Made by a program: the position numbers and the translations under genes
In this document: in pieces, positions 53,424-62,268 of the stretch
How positions within the stretch are numbered: the stretch's first letter is position 1
Layout of the letters: each line of letters begins with the position of its first letter
Notes under the pieces: model-generated
The model's database searches: none
What the model was told of the DNA's origin: nothing
The model's input: the letters and a program-made list of their open reading frames with translations, nothing else
Source of the DNA: Hericium rajendrae
Lineage: Eukaryota > Basidiomycota > Agaricomycetes > Russulales > Hericiaceae
Direction of reading: 5' to 3'
NCBI GenBank assembly: GCA_033439255.1
Contig: CM065890.1
Span: forward strand, 434,001-498,000
DNA length: 64,000 nt

Positions 53424-53921
53424 GTTTGTTCCCCAGTCTGTACACCAGTCCGAAGACGGTACATATATGGAGGGTTGGTGGCGTTCTCGTACGGGAGATT
53501 CATCGTACGTTCTCTGCAGACTCCAAGCTTCGCACCTGTGAAGAATACAGTACACACCTTGGCATGCACACAAGCAGGCCCGCCGAAAGGTGTGTTTCGA
53601 GCGTCTCGGGTTCTCTTGAGGCTGCAGATGACTGGACGCCCAGCACAGAGTGTCTTGCAAGACGTCCGTGCGTACACCATGCACCGCCTTTGCAGCGCGC
53701 CCGTGTGCCACACGATGTATGACCATTTCTACCCGCGCCTGCTCACAACCCCCGATCTTGCCGAGACGATCGCGCCGCCCTATCCTCAGACGGAAATCGT
53801 CGAGATGCTGTCGCTGATGCGCGGCAGTTACTGGTTCATGGACACACGCGGGATGTACCTCGTCGGTGCGTACTGATGTTGAGTGACTTGAGTCACGGCT
53901 GAAGTAGCTGAGCGAGGCAGA
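53424..53921 (+). pseudogene. Chimeric pseudogene: MYND-gene fragment fused to SEC24 fragment (5' part)
   Basis: 53426-53545 encodes SPKTVHIWRVGGVLVREIHR and ADSKLRTCEEY, a copy of MYND 1 residues about 112-147. Directly after, about 53548, the sequence is a SEC24 copy: THLGMHTSRPAE matches the end of exon 8 ([12 protein letters not shown]), followed by an intron-like stretch and exon 9 (DVRAYTMHRLCSAPVCHTMY to RGMYLVGAY) with its GTGCGT donor. Introns are kept, so this is a DNA-level duplication, not a retrocopy. The copia element interrupts the next intron at 53922; the rest follows at 59225. Confidence 0.85.
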
Positions 53922-54304
53922 TGTTATGTTCGGGTCAAACGCCCGTTCAGCCAAAGCACGATGATGTGCTATTTCTTTCTTATCTTATCTAATGCTTCTG
54001 CTTGATTAGATTACGGGCCTGGAGCCCCAGACCGATTACATAACGTACTGTACAGTTCTCTCAGCCCCTCGCACCGGTGTTGTCGGTGCGGGACACGATC
54101 GGCTCCCCTCAGTGACTTATTTCAGGCACTGAGGTGAGCCATCGAGCTTCTTTGATTGATGGACGTCGTACTCATATATTGTACCTAGAACGCTGCGCGT
54201 TTATTCTTAGGTACAGCCCGAATGATATCAGTGACTTATTTCAGGCACTGAGAACGCTGCGCGTTTATTCTTAGTCTTAGGTCCCCGACGTCTATAGCTT
54301 AACA
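53922..54304 (+). repeat. Copia 5' LTR
   Basis: TGTTATGTTCGGG start, TATAGCTTAACA end; 383 bp, no differences seen against 58842-59224. Confidence 0.97.
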
Positions 54305-54316
54305 GGTTATGGGCCC
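54305..54316 (+). other. Copia primer binding site (initiator-Met anticodon type)
   Basis: GGTTATGGGCCC directly follows the LTR. Its complement GGGCCCATAACC contains the CAU anticodon followed by AACC, as in the anticodon stem-loop of initiator tRNA-Met, which copia-type elements use as a half-tRNA primer. The gag ATG (54309) lies inside it. Confidence 0.65.
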
Positions 54317-55967
54317 TGCTGTCAACTCGATGTCGCTCGGCAGCAATTCATTAAACTTCTATTCTGTACAGAAGCTCCAGAATGACGGCTCCAACTGGGT
54401 CACTTACAAGACCCGATTGAGGACCGTCGTCGGTGCCAAGGGCCTGATGCGACACCTAGAGGGGACAGCTATTCGACCTCGCTACCCGACCCTACCGAAG
54501 ATCGAACCGTTCACGACCCTTATTGGGGCAAGCGGCGATGCCGGTGGCAGCTCGGAGAAAGGCAAGGCGAAGGACGTTGGACCATCAGACGAAGAACTCG
54601 ATGCGTACGAAAAAGCGCTCGAGAAGCTCGAAGAGTGGGAACAGAAGCAGTATATCGTTAAGCAGCAGATCTTCTCCACGATCTCCGATTCACTTTTACT
54701 CCGTGTTCAATCACTCGATCGGGCCCACGAAGTCTGGACCACTGTCTGCAAGGAGTTCGAAGCAAAGACGATGATGACTCAAATTGATCTCCGTCGCCGA
54801 CTCCAAGACACGCGCTGCCAGGACGCCAATGACGTCCGCGCGCATTTCGACAGTCTTCTCCGAATGAAAGAAGAACTGTCTGGCATGGGAATGACACTAG
54901 AAGACGCGGACTTCTCCGCGATTATTATGTCATCCTTGCCGAGCTCGTACGATCCGGCCCTATCATCGTTAATATCCGCGGCGCGGATGGCCGAAAAGGA
55001 GATCGAGCCTCAAATGCTCATTGCCCACATTACCGAAGAATTCGACCGACGGACCATTCAGGCACGACTCGAGCAGACGTCCGACGGGACGGCTCTCCTG
55101 ACTAGCGACGCCCAGAAGCGCGCCCGCGGCTCCCGCGGAAAGTCGAACAAGGATGGTCCGATGTGCACGAACTGCGGTCGCGGCCCTCACACAGTCGCAA
55201 ATTGTTGGGCGAAAGGCGGGGGCAAAGAAGGTCAAGGGCCGCGATGGAACGGCAAGCGTGACGATGAGAAGGATCAGGGAAACAGCGCCAACGTGGCCGC
55301 GGCCCTCAGCACGGACTTCGCCATGGCCGCACTCGTAGCTAATCCTGTCAACACTGACTTGATTCGCTGCCTCGATACTGGCGCCAGTCACCATTACTCC
55401 CCGTTCCGAAGCGAATTCATCAACTTCCGGCAGATCTCCCCGAAGGCGATCGTCGCCGCCGATAAGCGAGTCTTCTATGCCACCGGCCAAGGCGACGTGA
55501 TCCTCAATTTCCCAAACGGGGATAAGTCCACCCGTATCACTCTGTCGGATGTCCTCTATGCACCATCCATTGCGTTCACACTCGTATCAATTAGCCGGAT
55601 TGACTCCCGCGGATACTGGACAACCTTCCGCAACGGCGAATGCCAGGTACACAGCCCTGCGGGACAGATCATCGCCCGCGTGCCGCGAACGGACAACCTG
55701 TACAAGTTCGCGAGCCCCGCCGATGCACGCGCTGCTTTTGCCATAGCGACGCTGGCTACTGACGCAGCCTCAGCCAATTCGGCAATTACCCTGACAGAAC
55801 TCCACCGCAGGCTCGGGCACATGTCCGTTGATGCGGCAAAGACCCTTGTCCGCAAAGGCGCGATCGTCGGCATCGACTTAGCCGACGCATCAGCCGATAT
55901 GGAACAATGCAAGCCATGCATTCGGTCCAAGATCACACGCATACCGTTCCCGAAGGAACGCACTTGA
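54309..55967 (+). CDS. Copia Gag, protease and integrase N-terminus
   Basis: 552 codons to an in-frame TGA. Gag: UBN2-like region (LRTVVGAKGLMRHLEGT, later YIVKQQIFSTISDSLLLRVQ, TKMTQIDLRRRLQDTR-type helix). CCHC knuckle CTNCGRGPHTVANC at about residues 285-298. Protease active site CLDTGASHHYSPF at about 355-367. Integrase HHCC finger LHRRLGHMSVDAA ... CKPCIRSK at about 497-540. The next codon run after the TGA stays in the same frame, so the stop is a point change (probably CGA to TGA at a CpG) rather than the natural end of an ORF. Confidence 0.9.
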   Translation: MGPAVNSMSLGSNSLNFYSVQKLQNDGSNWVTYKTRLRTVVGAKGLMRHLEGTAIRPRYPTLPKIEPFTTLIGASGDAGGSSEKGKAKDVGPSDEELDAYEKALEKLEEWEQKQYIVKQQIFSTISDSLLLRVQSLDRAHEVWTTVCKEFEAKTMMTQIDLRRRLQDTRCQDANDVRAHFDSLLRMKEELSGMGMTLEDADFSAIIMSSLPSSYDPALSSLISAARMAEKEIEPQMLIAHITEEFDRRTIQARLEQTSDGTALLTSDAQKRARGSRGKSNKDGPMCTNCGRGPHTVANCWAKGGGKEGQGPRWNGKRDDEKDQGNSANVAAALSTDFAMAALVANPVNTDLIRCLDTGASHHYSPFRSEFINFRQISPKAIVAADKRVFYATGQGDVILNFPNGDKSTRITLSDVLYAPSIAFTLVSISRIDSRGYWTTFRNGECQVHSPAGQIIARVPRTDNLYKFASPADARAAFAIATLATDAASANSAITLTELHRRLGHMSVDAAKTLVRKGAIVGIDLADASADMEQCKPCIRSKITRIPFPKERT

Positions 55968-57590
55968 CCCCGCGCTACGGCATACGGGGAACTCGTGTCG
56001 TCCGATCTTTTCGGGCCGTCCCACGTCGCATCCATCAAAGGGGAGCGTTACGCAATGACGCTTCTCGACGACGCGACATATGAGGTCATAATCACATTCC
56101 TCAAACACAAGTCGGAGGCCCTACGGAAATACATGGACTACACGAAGTTCATCGCTGTGCAGCGCGACGCGAATGTAATCAAAACTTTTCGCTCTGACCG
56201 CGGAGGCGAATACACGGGTGCAGAGTTCCAGCGGTTCCTCGCAGAGCAAGGAACGCGGCACGAACTTACCGTACACGACTCGTCTGCGCAAAATGGTGCG
56301 GCCGAGCGCTTCTTCCGCACGAGCGTCACACGCGCGCTCGCTATGCTGATTGGATCTGGCCTACCAACTTACCTTTGGACCTATGCCATGCATCATGCCG
56401 TGTGGCTATGGAACCGCACGGGTGGCCGAATCACTGGCGATAAGACACCTTTCGAGCGCGTCACCGGCGAGAAGCCCGACTTGGCGGACCTGAGGGAATG
56501 GGGCTGTAAAGTGTGGGTAAGAGTGGAAAACCGGCGCAAACTCGAGCCGCGCGCCGATGAAGGACGCTTCGTCGGGTACAGTGCCGAGAGCAAGGGGCTG
56601 ATTGTCTACTGGCCCCCGCGCCGGACCACCACGGTCGAGCGGAACGTCGTCTGGGACGCATCCGCGCTCGAACCTACTGCCGACGAGCCGCCGAACTGGC
56701 TCATCGACCTCTTCTCCGGCAGCTCCGAGGACGAGCTGGTCGATGGACCGGTCACCTTGGACGTAGGCGCCGCAGCGCCGAGCCAAGGCCCGACGCCTGC
56801 TGATCACACCTACGAGGGCAACCAGCCCATCGCCCGAGCACCGGCCGTCGCACAACACGACGCGCCTGCCCCGGCAGCGCCCGCCGCGCCCGACGCGGAC
56901 GTGCACGCGCCCGCAGCCGCGCCCCAAGCCCCGCCGGTCACACCGCCCCGCACGCAGAGCGCGCCCGTCGAACCACCGAACGCACCTCGCGCGCGCCGGA
57001 ACCTCCAGCCGTCGCGCTATTTGCGCATGCTCGACGCCGGCGCCGGCTCAACCACGGGACTCCCGCGCGCGCCCGCGATCCCACGCGGGATGCAGCGCAT
57101 ACGTCACCCGCTTGACTTTGATGCCCCAGGCAGCGAGGGCGAGGCCGACGCGGCGCTGTTCAGCGACGCTCCTTGGATCGAGACGGATGAGGCGAATGGC
57201 GTGTTGGTGGAAATATCGGAGGAAGGAGTGGCGGTGGCGATGGCGGCTGAAGGAGGCAATGGGGGCGAACCGAGGACTGTAAGCGAGGCGCAGGCGTGCG
57301 CCGAGTGGCCCCAGTGGGAGGCCGCTATACAGGACGAGCTCGGTCGAATGGAGAAGATGGGAACTTGGAGACTTACCGAAAAACCGCCCAACGCGAACCT
57401 AGTCGGAAGCAAATGGGTGTTCAAGATAAAGAGAGACGCCTCCGGCGCGATCAGTAAGTATAAGGCCCGCCTCGTGGCACAAGGCTTCTCGCAGATCCCC
57501 GGGATCGACTTTACGGAAACGTTTGCTCCCGTCGCCAAACTGTCGTCCCTCCGCATCATCGCCGCGCCGCAGCGCGCTTCGATTGGGAGC
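55968..57590 (+). CDS. Copia integrase core and RT N-terminus
   Basis: Same frame as gag after the TGA. Integrase DDE core: SSDLFGP, FRSDRGGEYTG, AQNGAAERFF. A GKRGD-like C-terminal domain follows (GCKVWVRVENRRKLEPRADEG cut here at 20: GCKVWVRVENRRKLEPRADE). An Ala/Pro-rich linker leads to the RT start: GSKWVFKIKRDASGAISKYK, GFSQIPGIDFTETFAPV. Near 57570 the frame is lost (residues after LRIIAA are nonsense up to 57653), and the RT continues in the frame of 57599, which fits a one-base deletion. Confidence 0.9.
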
Positions 57591-58834
57591 TTCATCAAAT
57601 GGATGTCAAAAATGCTTACCTCAATGGAGACCTCGACGAAGAAATATACATGAAGCAACCCCCCGGTTTCGCTGTCCCCGGTGAAGAGACCAAAGTATGT
57701 CATCTATTCAAACCCATCTATGGACTGAAGCAGGCCGGGCGACGCTGGTACAAAAAGCTCAGCGCAGCTTTCCTCAGCATGAGCTTCACGCGCTCGTCCG
57801 TGGATCATTCCGTCTTCTTTCGGCACGGGCCGAACGGCGAACTCGCGATCGTCGCCGTTTCCGTCGATGACCTGGCGATCGCCACGAACTCGGTAGCCGA
57901 GATGACGCGCGTCAAAACGGCCTTCACCGAGCACTTCGAAATGACCGATCTCGGCGAAATTAATTGGCTCTTGGGCATAGAGATTCAACGCGACCGTGGG
58001 GGGCGCACCATATCGATGTCGCAGCGCGCGTACATCGACACAATACTGTCGCGCTTCAATCTCCAAGACGCGAGGCCGCTGACCACGCCCCTCGATCCAT
58101 CATTCCCACTCACCGTCAGCCAATCACCATCGACGCCACGTGAATACGAAGATATGAGGAATGTACCTTACCGAGAAGCGATCGGCTCATTGATGTATGC
58201 GGCGCTCGGGACTCGTCCCGATGTCGCGTACTCGGTTACCGCGCTCTCGCAGTTCATGCAGAACCCAGGCCGCGAGCACTGGGAGGCCGCGAAGCGCGTC
58301 ATGCGCTACCTCAAGGGCACGAAGGAGGAATGGCTTACCTATGGGGGTGCTGGCAAGACGAGCTTCGAAGGCTATACGGATGCAGACTGGGGATCAAATG
58401 ATCACCGGCACTCAATCTCGGGATATGTGTTCCTGATCGACGGAGGCGCCGTATCGTGGTCCGCCAAGAAGCAGTCCATCGTCGCGCTGTCAAGTACCGA
58501 AGCAGAGTACGTCGCAATGACACACGCCGCTAAGGAGGTACTATGGACACGCGCATACCTCGGCGAAATGCTTACCCCGTTCGACTTGCCGACAACGCTC
58601 CACGCCGACAATCAATCAGCAATCACACTTGCTCAAGATAATATGTTCCATTCGCGAACGAAACACATTGCGATCCGGTTCCATTTTATCCGAGACGTGT
58701 TGGAGCGCGGCGAGCTCGACCTGGTCTACTGCCCCACGGCGGACATGGCCGCGGACGTACTCACGAAGCCACTTAGCAGGCCGAAGATGGAGAAGATGAG
58801 GGAGTTAATTGGGCTAAGGCTTAACGTGGTTTGA
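57575..58834 (+). CDS. Copia reverse transcriptase and RNase H
   Basis: The frame of ATG 57599 (411 aa) reads MDVKNAYLNGDLDEEIYMKQ, GLKQAGRRWY and VSVDDLAIATN, where VDD is the catalytic pair with Ser in place of the usual Tyr before it. Then LLGIEIQRDR and GSLMYAALGTRPDVAYSV. RNase H: EGYTDADWGSNDHRHSISGY, ALSSTEAEYVAMTHAAKE and LHADNQSAITLA. It ends seven bases before the 3' LTR. Confidence 0.93.
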   Translation, partial: RFDWELHQMDVKNAYLNGDLDEEIYMKQPPGFAVPGEETKVCHLFKPIYGLKQAGRRWYKKLSAAFLSMSFTRSSVDHSVFFRHGPNGELAIVAVSVDDLAIATNSVAEMTRVKTAFTEHFEMTDLGEINWLLGIEIQRDRGGRTISMSQRAYIDTILSRFNLQDARPLTTPLDPSFPLTVSQSPSTPREYEDMRNVPYREAIGSLMYAALGTRPDVAYSVTALSQFMQNPGREHWEAAKRVMRYLKGTKEEWLTYGGAGKTSFEGYTDADWGSNDHRHSISGYVFLIDGGAVSWSAKKQSIVALSSTEAEYVAMTHAAKEVLWTRAYLGEMLTPFDLPTTLHADNQSAITLAQDNMFHSRTKHIAIRFHFIRDVLERGELDLVYCPTADMAADVLTKPLSRPKMEKMRELIGLRLNVV

Positions 58835-58841
58835 GGGGGTG

Positions 58842-59224
58842 TGTTATGTTCGGGTCAAACGCCCGTTCAGCCAAAGCACGATGATGTGCTATTTCTTTCT
58901 TATCTTATCTAATGCTTCTGCTTGATTAGATTACGGGCCTGGAGCCCCAGACCGATTACATAACGTACTGTACAGTTCTCTCAGCCCCTCGCACCGGTGT
59001 TGTCGGTGCGGGACACGATCGGCTCCCCTCAGTGACTTATTTCAGGCACTGAGGTGAGCCATCGAGCTTCTTTGATTGATGGACGTCGTACTCATATATT
59101 GTACCTAGAACGCTGCGCGTTTATTCTTAGGTACAGCCCGAATGATATCAGTGACTTATTTCAGGCACTGAGAACGCTGCGCGTTTATTCTTAGTCTTAG
59201 GTCCCCGACGTCTATAGCTTAACA
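58842..59224 (+). repeat. Copia 3' LTR
   Basis: 383 bp, matching 53922-54304 at constant offset 4920 with no difference seen. Confidence 0.97.
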
Positions 59225-59781
59225 GCAGATAATAAGGATATGCAGGTGCTCTGGGTGGGTCAGAGCGTGTCGTCGCATCCGCTTCAGGGCGTTTTCGGTG
59301 TCGACGACATCTCGATGTCGACCCACAGCCCTCGCTGTTCGGCTTGATCATAACTAATTCCTGATACGACAGTCCCGCCTGCCACGCGTGGACACGCACC
59401 TGTCGGCGTAGATCTGCGGCATCTTCATGCACCGCGAGGCCGAGCACGGCGGGCGTCATCTACGCCTGCGCATCATGCGGCAGAACGTCCACGCTGCGGA
59501 GATCGAGTTCAGCAGCATGCTTGTTGAAGACAGTGATAACGCAGCGCTATTCTATGTCGACTGTGCGCCCTCTTCGTCGTGCCGCGTCCCGTGCATATTG
59601 ATGGATGTCTTCCGTTGCAGATCTATCGTTGGTGCACAAGCAGATCGCGTCTGCGGTATGTTACAATCCGTGGCCTCGATGCTGTTTCGTGCGGTGTGCT
59701 GATGAAAATTCTGCGCGTCTCTAGATTCAGAGCGGCTCCTCCCTGGGCTCGGGAGGTTCTAGTATCTGTGCGCTTTGGTGA
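59225..59781 (+). pseudogene. SEC24 pseudogene, 3' part (after the copia insertion)
   Basis: It continues from 53921: acceptor CAG then [20 protein letters not shown] (exon 10 copy), exon 11 copy with EIEFSSMLVEDSDNAALFYVD (about 59500-59560), exon 12 copy ([11 protein letters not shown], 59622) and exon 13 copy ending ..ALW TGA at 59781. Intron positions match the intact gene at 43815-47156. Small indels and stops (for example TAG in the exon 11 copy) show it is not functional. Confidence 0.85.
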
Positions 59782-60381
59782 CAATGCGGTATGCAGGCTT
59801 TGTTGCATCTTGACTCAAGGACATGTATGTGCTTGTCAATCAGCTATATTCTTTGCTCTGCGTCGCCGATTTGTAGATACATCATGTTGTTGGTTAACTG
59901 AAACGAAAGGCGCGTAAGACAGAGGTCTGTAGAGCAAATTGTGAATGTGATGCCAAAAAATGCAGGGAAAGAAACTGGAAAGAACCGTTGCCTAGCGGCA
60001 ATTGCCGGGCACTTTCTGTTGTTGCGTCCGTGCCAGCATCGCATAGTCTCCCAGAGGCAGAGATTCAATCTTTGTGCCTCAGGATCGTCTATCTACGCAC
60101 TGAGATATTGCGGCCCTGAGGCCATACCTGGCCATACCAACTCAGGTGAGTTTCTTCAATCCTGTACTGAAGTTGATTGCGAGGCGTTGTCCTCATCGCT
60201 CAATGCGGATTTCACGTAGGCAGCTAAGTAGTACCGTGCAACACTGCAAGGGGAGCCCGGGTGAGCATCGAACCGGTCATATTGGCAATAACAATCGCTG
60301 ATATCTTGCAGCTTTGCAGTTCTTAAGCTCATAGACTTCTTTCGCACTCCACATCTCCTTTCTTCGCCAGTGACAGCCACT
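59782..60381. other. Intergenic region upstream of MYND 2
   Basis: No gene recognised; short frames only. It contains the promoter of MYND 2. Confidence 0.4.
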
Positions 60382-61557
60382 ATGCCCATATCGCCCGTCT
60401 GCTACAATCCAAATTGCATGCAAGCTTTTGTCGATCTCAAACGCTGCAACGGATGCGAAGAAGCGTGGTACTGCAACTCCGCATGCCAGAGGAGTCACTG
60501 GGTGGAGCACATCTTTAAATGCACGCCGCGCAGGCCCATTACCACCGCCGATCATCTCGCTCTCGCTGTTTACAAGTCCACCTGGCCTGCAGACGACGAG
60601 ACTTGCCGCGATTACGGATTCGCTCGGTCGCTTGAAGCAGAGGGGAAGCGGAATATCTTGAGCCTCTGGACGATTCTGTTCCATGATATGAAGGTCAGCC
60701 CGCAGACGGTGCATAGGTGGCGGGTGGACGGCATTCTTCTTCAGGAGATCCAGCGGGCTTTCTCTCAAAGTGCAGAGTTCTGCGAATCAGAGATGTACGC
60801 CTGGTTCATGGAGAATCAGCACCTCTTCGACCCCACCAGCGCACCGACAGACACAACAGAAGACTGTCTCGATAGTAGCCCCATGATATCAGGCTGGGTT
60901 TTGAGCGGTGGATCTCCGCACGACACGCACGAACAGATAGCCGCCAAAATCGGCCGGCTTCCACGGGACATGGCAGCGTGCCATCTCCTCTATGGCATGG
61001 TGCTCGATGACTATCCGCCGCCTCCCTACACCCCCTTTTGGATGTGGTTTGGTTTCTGCGCAGGTCGTCGTCTCGACGGCGGGATGGAGACCTGTTTCCT
61101 CTACCGGCAGTTAATCATGGCATGCACGTTCGAGGAGTTCTTCAGGGCCTTTATCACATCGTCGCTCACCAGTCTCTTTCGCTCGAACGGTCTTATCGTC
61201 GATCGCTACATGGAAGATGTCCTCAGCGCTTCGCCTCGGCAGTTCAAGTCGGTATGGCATCTGAAGCAGTACGTTCTCGCGAGCCTGATGAAAACCGATG
61301 GAGACGGACGAGGTTTGACACGGAGAGTGTCTGTGGACTACGGTTTTATCAATTGTCATGATGAAGAGGAGTCACATGAATTGATGCATGTCTATGGCCT
61401 GTTCTTTTGTCGAAAGGATTCAGATCCTTTGCAGCTGCATGAGGCATGCATGTCGGGGAAGCTCTACGATTTCCTCAGAGGCATCATCAACCTGTGGCCC
61501 AAGAGTAGATGGATCCGCTTTCTGAATAATCCTTACTCCGTGAAGGGTCGACGATAG
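60382..61557 (+). CDS. MYND zinc-finger protein 2
   Basis: Single exon, 391 aa from ATG 60382 (an upstream in-frame GTG at 60370 is unlikely). MYND finger: CYNPNCMQAFVDLKRCNGC, then AWYCNSACQRSHWVEHIFKC. The rest matches MYND 1 along its length (RRPITTADHLALAV, FEEFFRAFITSSLTSLFRSNG, RVSVDYGFINCHDEEE). The pair flanks the chimeric pseudogene and the copia element, so the array probably grew by tandem duplication. Function unknown. Confidence 0.88.
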   Translation: MPISPVCYNPNCMQAFVDLKRCNGCEEAWYCNSACQRSHWVEHIFKCTPRRPITTADHLALAVYKSTWPADDETCRDYGFARSLEAEGKRNILSLWTILFHDMKVSPQTVHRWRVDGILLQEIQRAFSQSAEFCESEMYAWFMENQHLFDPTSAPTDTTEDCLDSSPMISGWVLSGGSPHDTHEQIAAKIGRLPRDMAACHLLYGMVLDDYPPPPYTPFWMWFGFCAGRRLDGGMETCFLYRQLIMACTFEEFFRAFITSSLTSLFRSNGLIVDRYMEDVLSASPRQFKSVWHLKQYVLASLMKTDGDGRGLTRRVSVDYGFINCHDEEESHELMHVYGLFFCRKDSDPLQLHEACMSGKLYDFLRGIINLWPKSRWIRFLNNPYSVKGRR

Positions 61558-62268
61558 CACATAGGTCCGTCATGTGTGCATAATTTCGTTCTTTACTCAA
61601 TACCTGAAACCTAGTCTAGTGATGCCAAACACGTGCAGTGCTGTGCGCTGCTGAAGGCTTAATCAACATCGGCATTGACAGGCCGTATGACTGGGGCTGG
61701 AGCATGTACTGGAAGTCGGCTGCGATGGTGGCCTGCTTGGCTACAAAATCTCGGGAGCTCGTTAAGCAGTGATTAGGCACATCGAACAGAATTAGAAAGC
61801 GGCCGTGTCTCGGGCCTTGACTACATGTCGAAGATTCACGTTTGTCAAGCAAAGACTTATTTCATCCTGTTGGTCTCAAACGTGTCTATACTACCTCGTA
61901 CTTGTCATATCTATCAGGTTTGAAGTTGGAGAGATGCTACTAGTGTCTGATTTCGAGGCGATGTCGGACGGTCAGCGGTGCTCGAGCCCATCCGTTTATT
62001 TGAGCTATCTATCGACCAACAATTTTCTTATCCCTTTGTTTATGTTATTCTGAATCTCTTCAATTGTTCTTCAACAATAGAACAATGGCAGACTGCTGCC
62101 GGTCACATTGTGACCTTCTCGGCTAATAGCTGCTTGATTTTCGGCCGTCATTGTCATAAACCGGCTGTTCGTGAAGCATTGTGTCTCTCAACCTTTTAAC
62201 GAGCTAGCAGCAGCGCTTTTGACCGTCGTCATCAACCTTCCAAGATTGAAATCGCGTCTTCTCAGCAG
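61558..62268. other. Intergenic region
   Basis: About 700 bp with no recognisable gene, RNA or repeat; promoter of F-box 3 at the right end. Confidence 0.4.

Larger units (their letters stand above)
53922..59224 (+). mobile_element. Ty1/copia retrotransposon, very recent insertion
   Basis: 383-bp LTRs at 53922-54304 and 58842-59224 look identical at every position I compared. TSD GCAGA at 53917-53921 and 59225-59229. The order gag, protease, integrase, RT, RNase H defines Ty1/copia. PBS at 54305-54316, polypurine run GAGGGGGTG before 58842. The coding sequence has one in-frame TGA (55965) and one frameshift (near 57570). It inserted into an intron of the SEC24 pseudogene. Confidence 0.97.

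Noticed and set aside
57599-58834. RT-RNase H as a separate gene from ATG 57599
   Set aside because: The preceding frame ends in the middle of the RT domain and this frame resumes it; the ATG is an internal Met of the RT.
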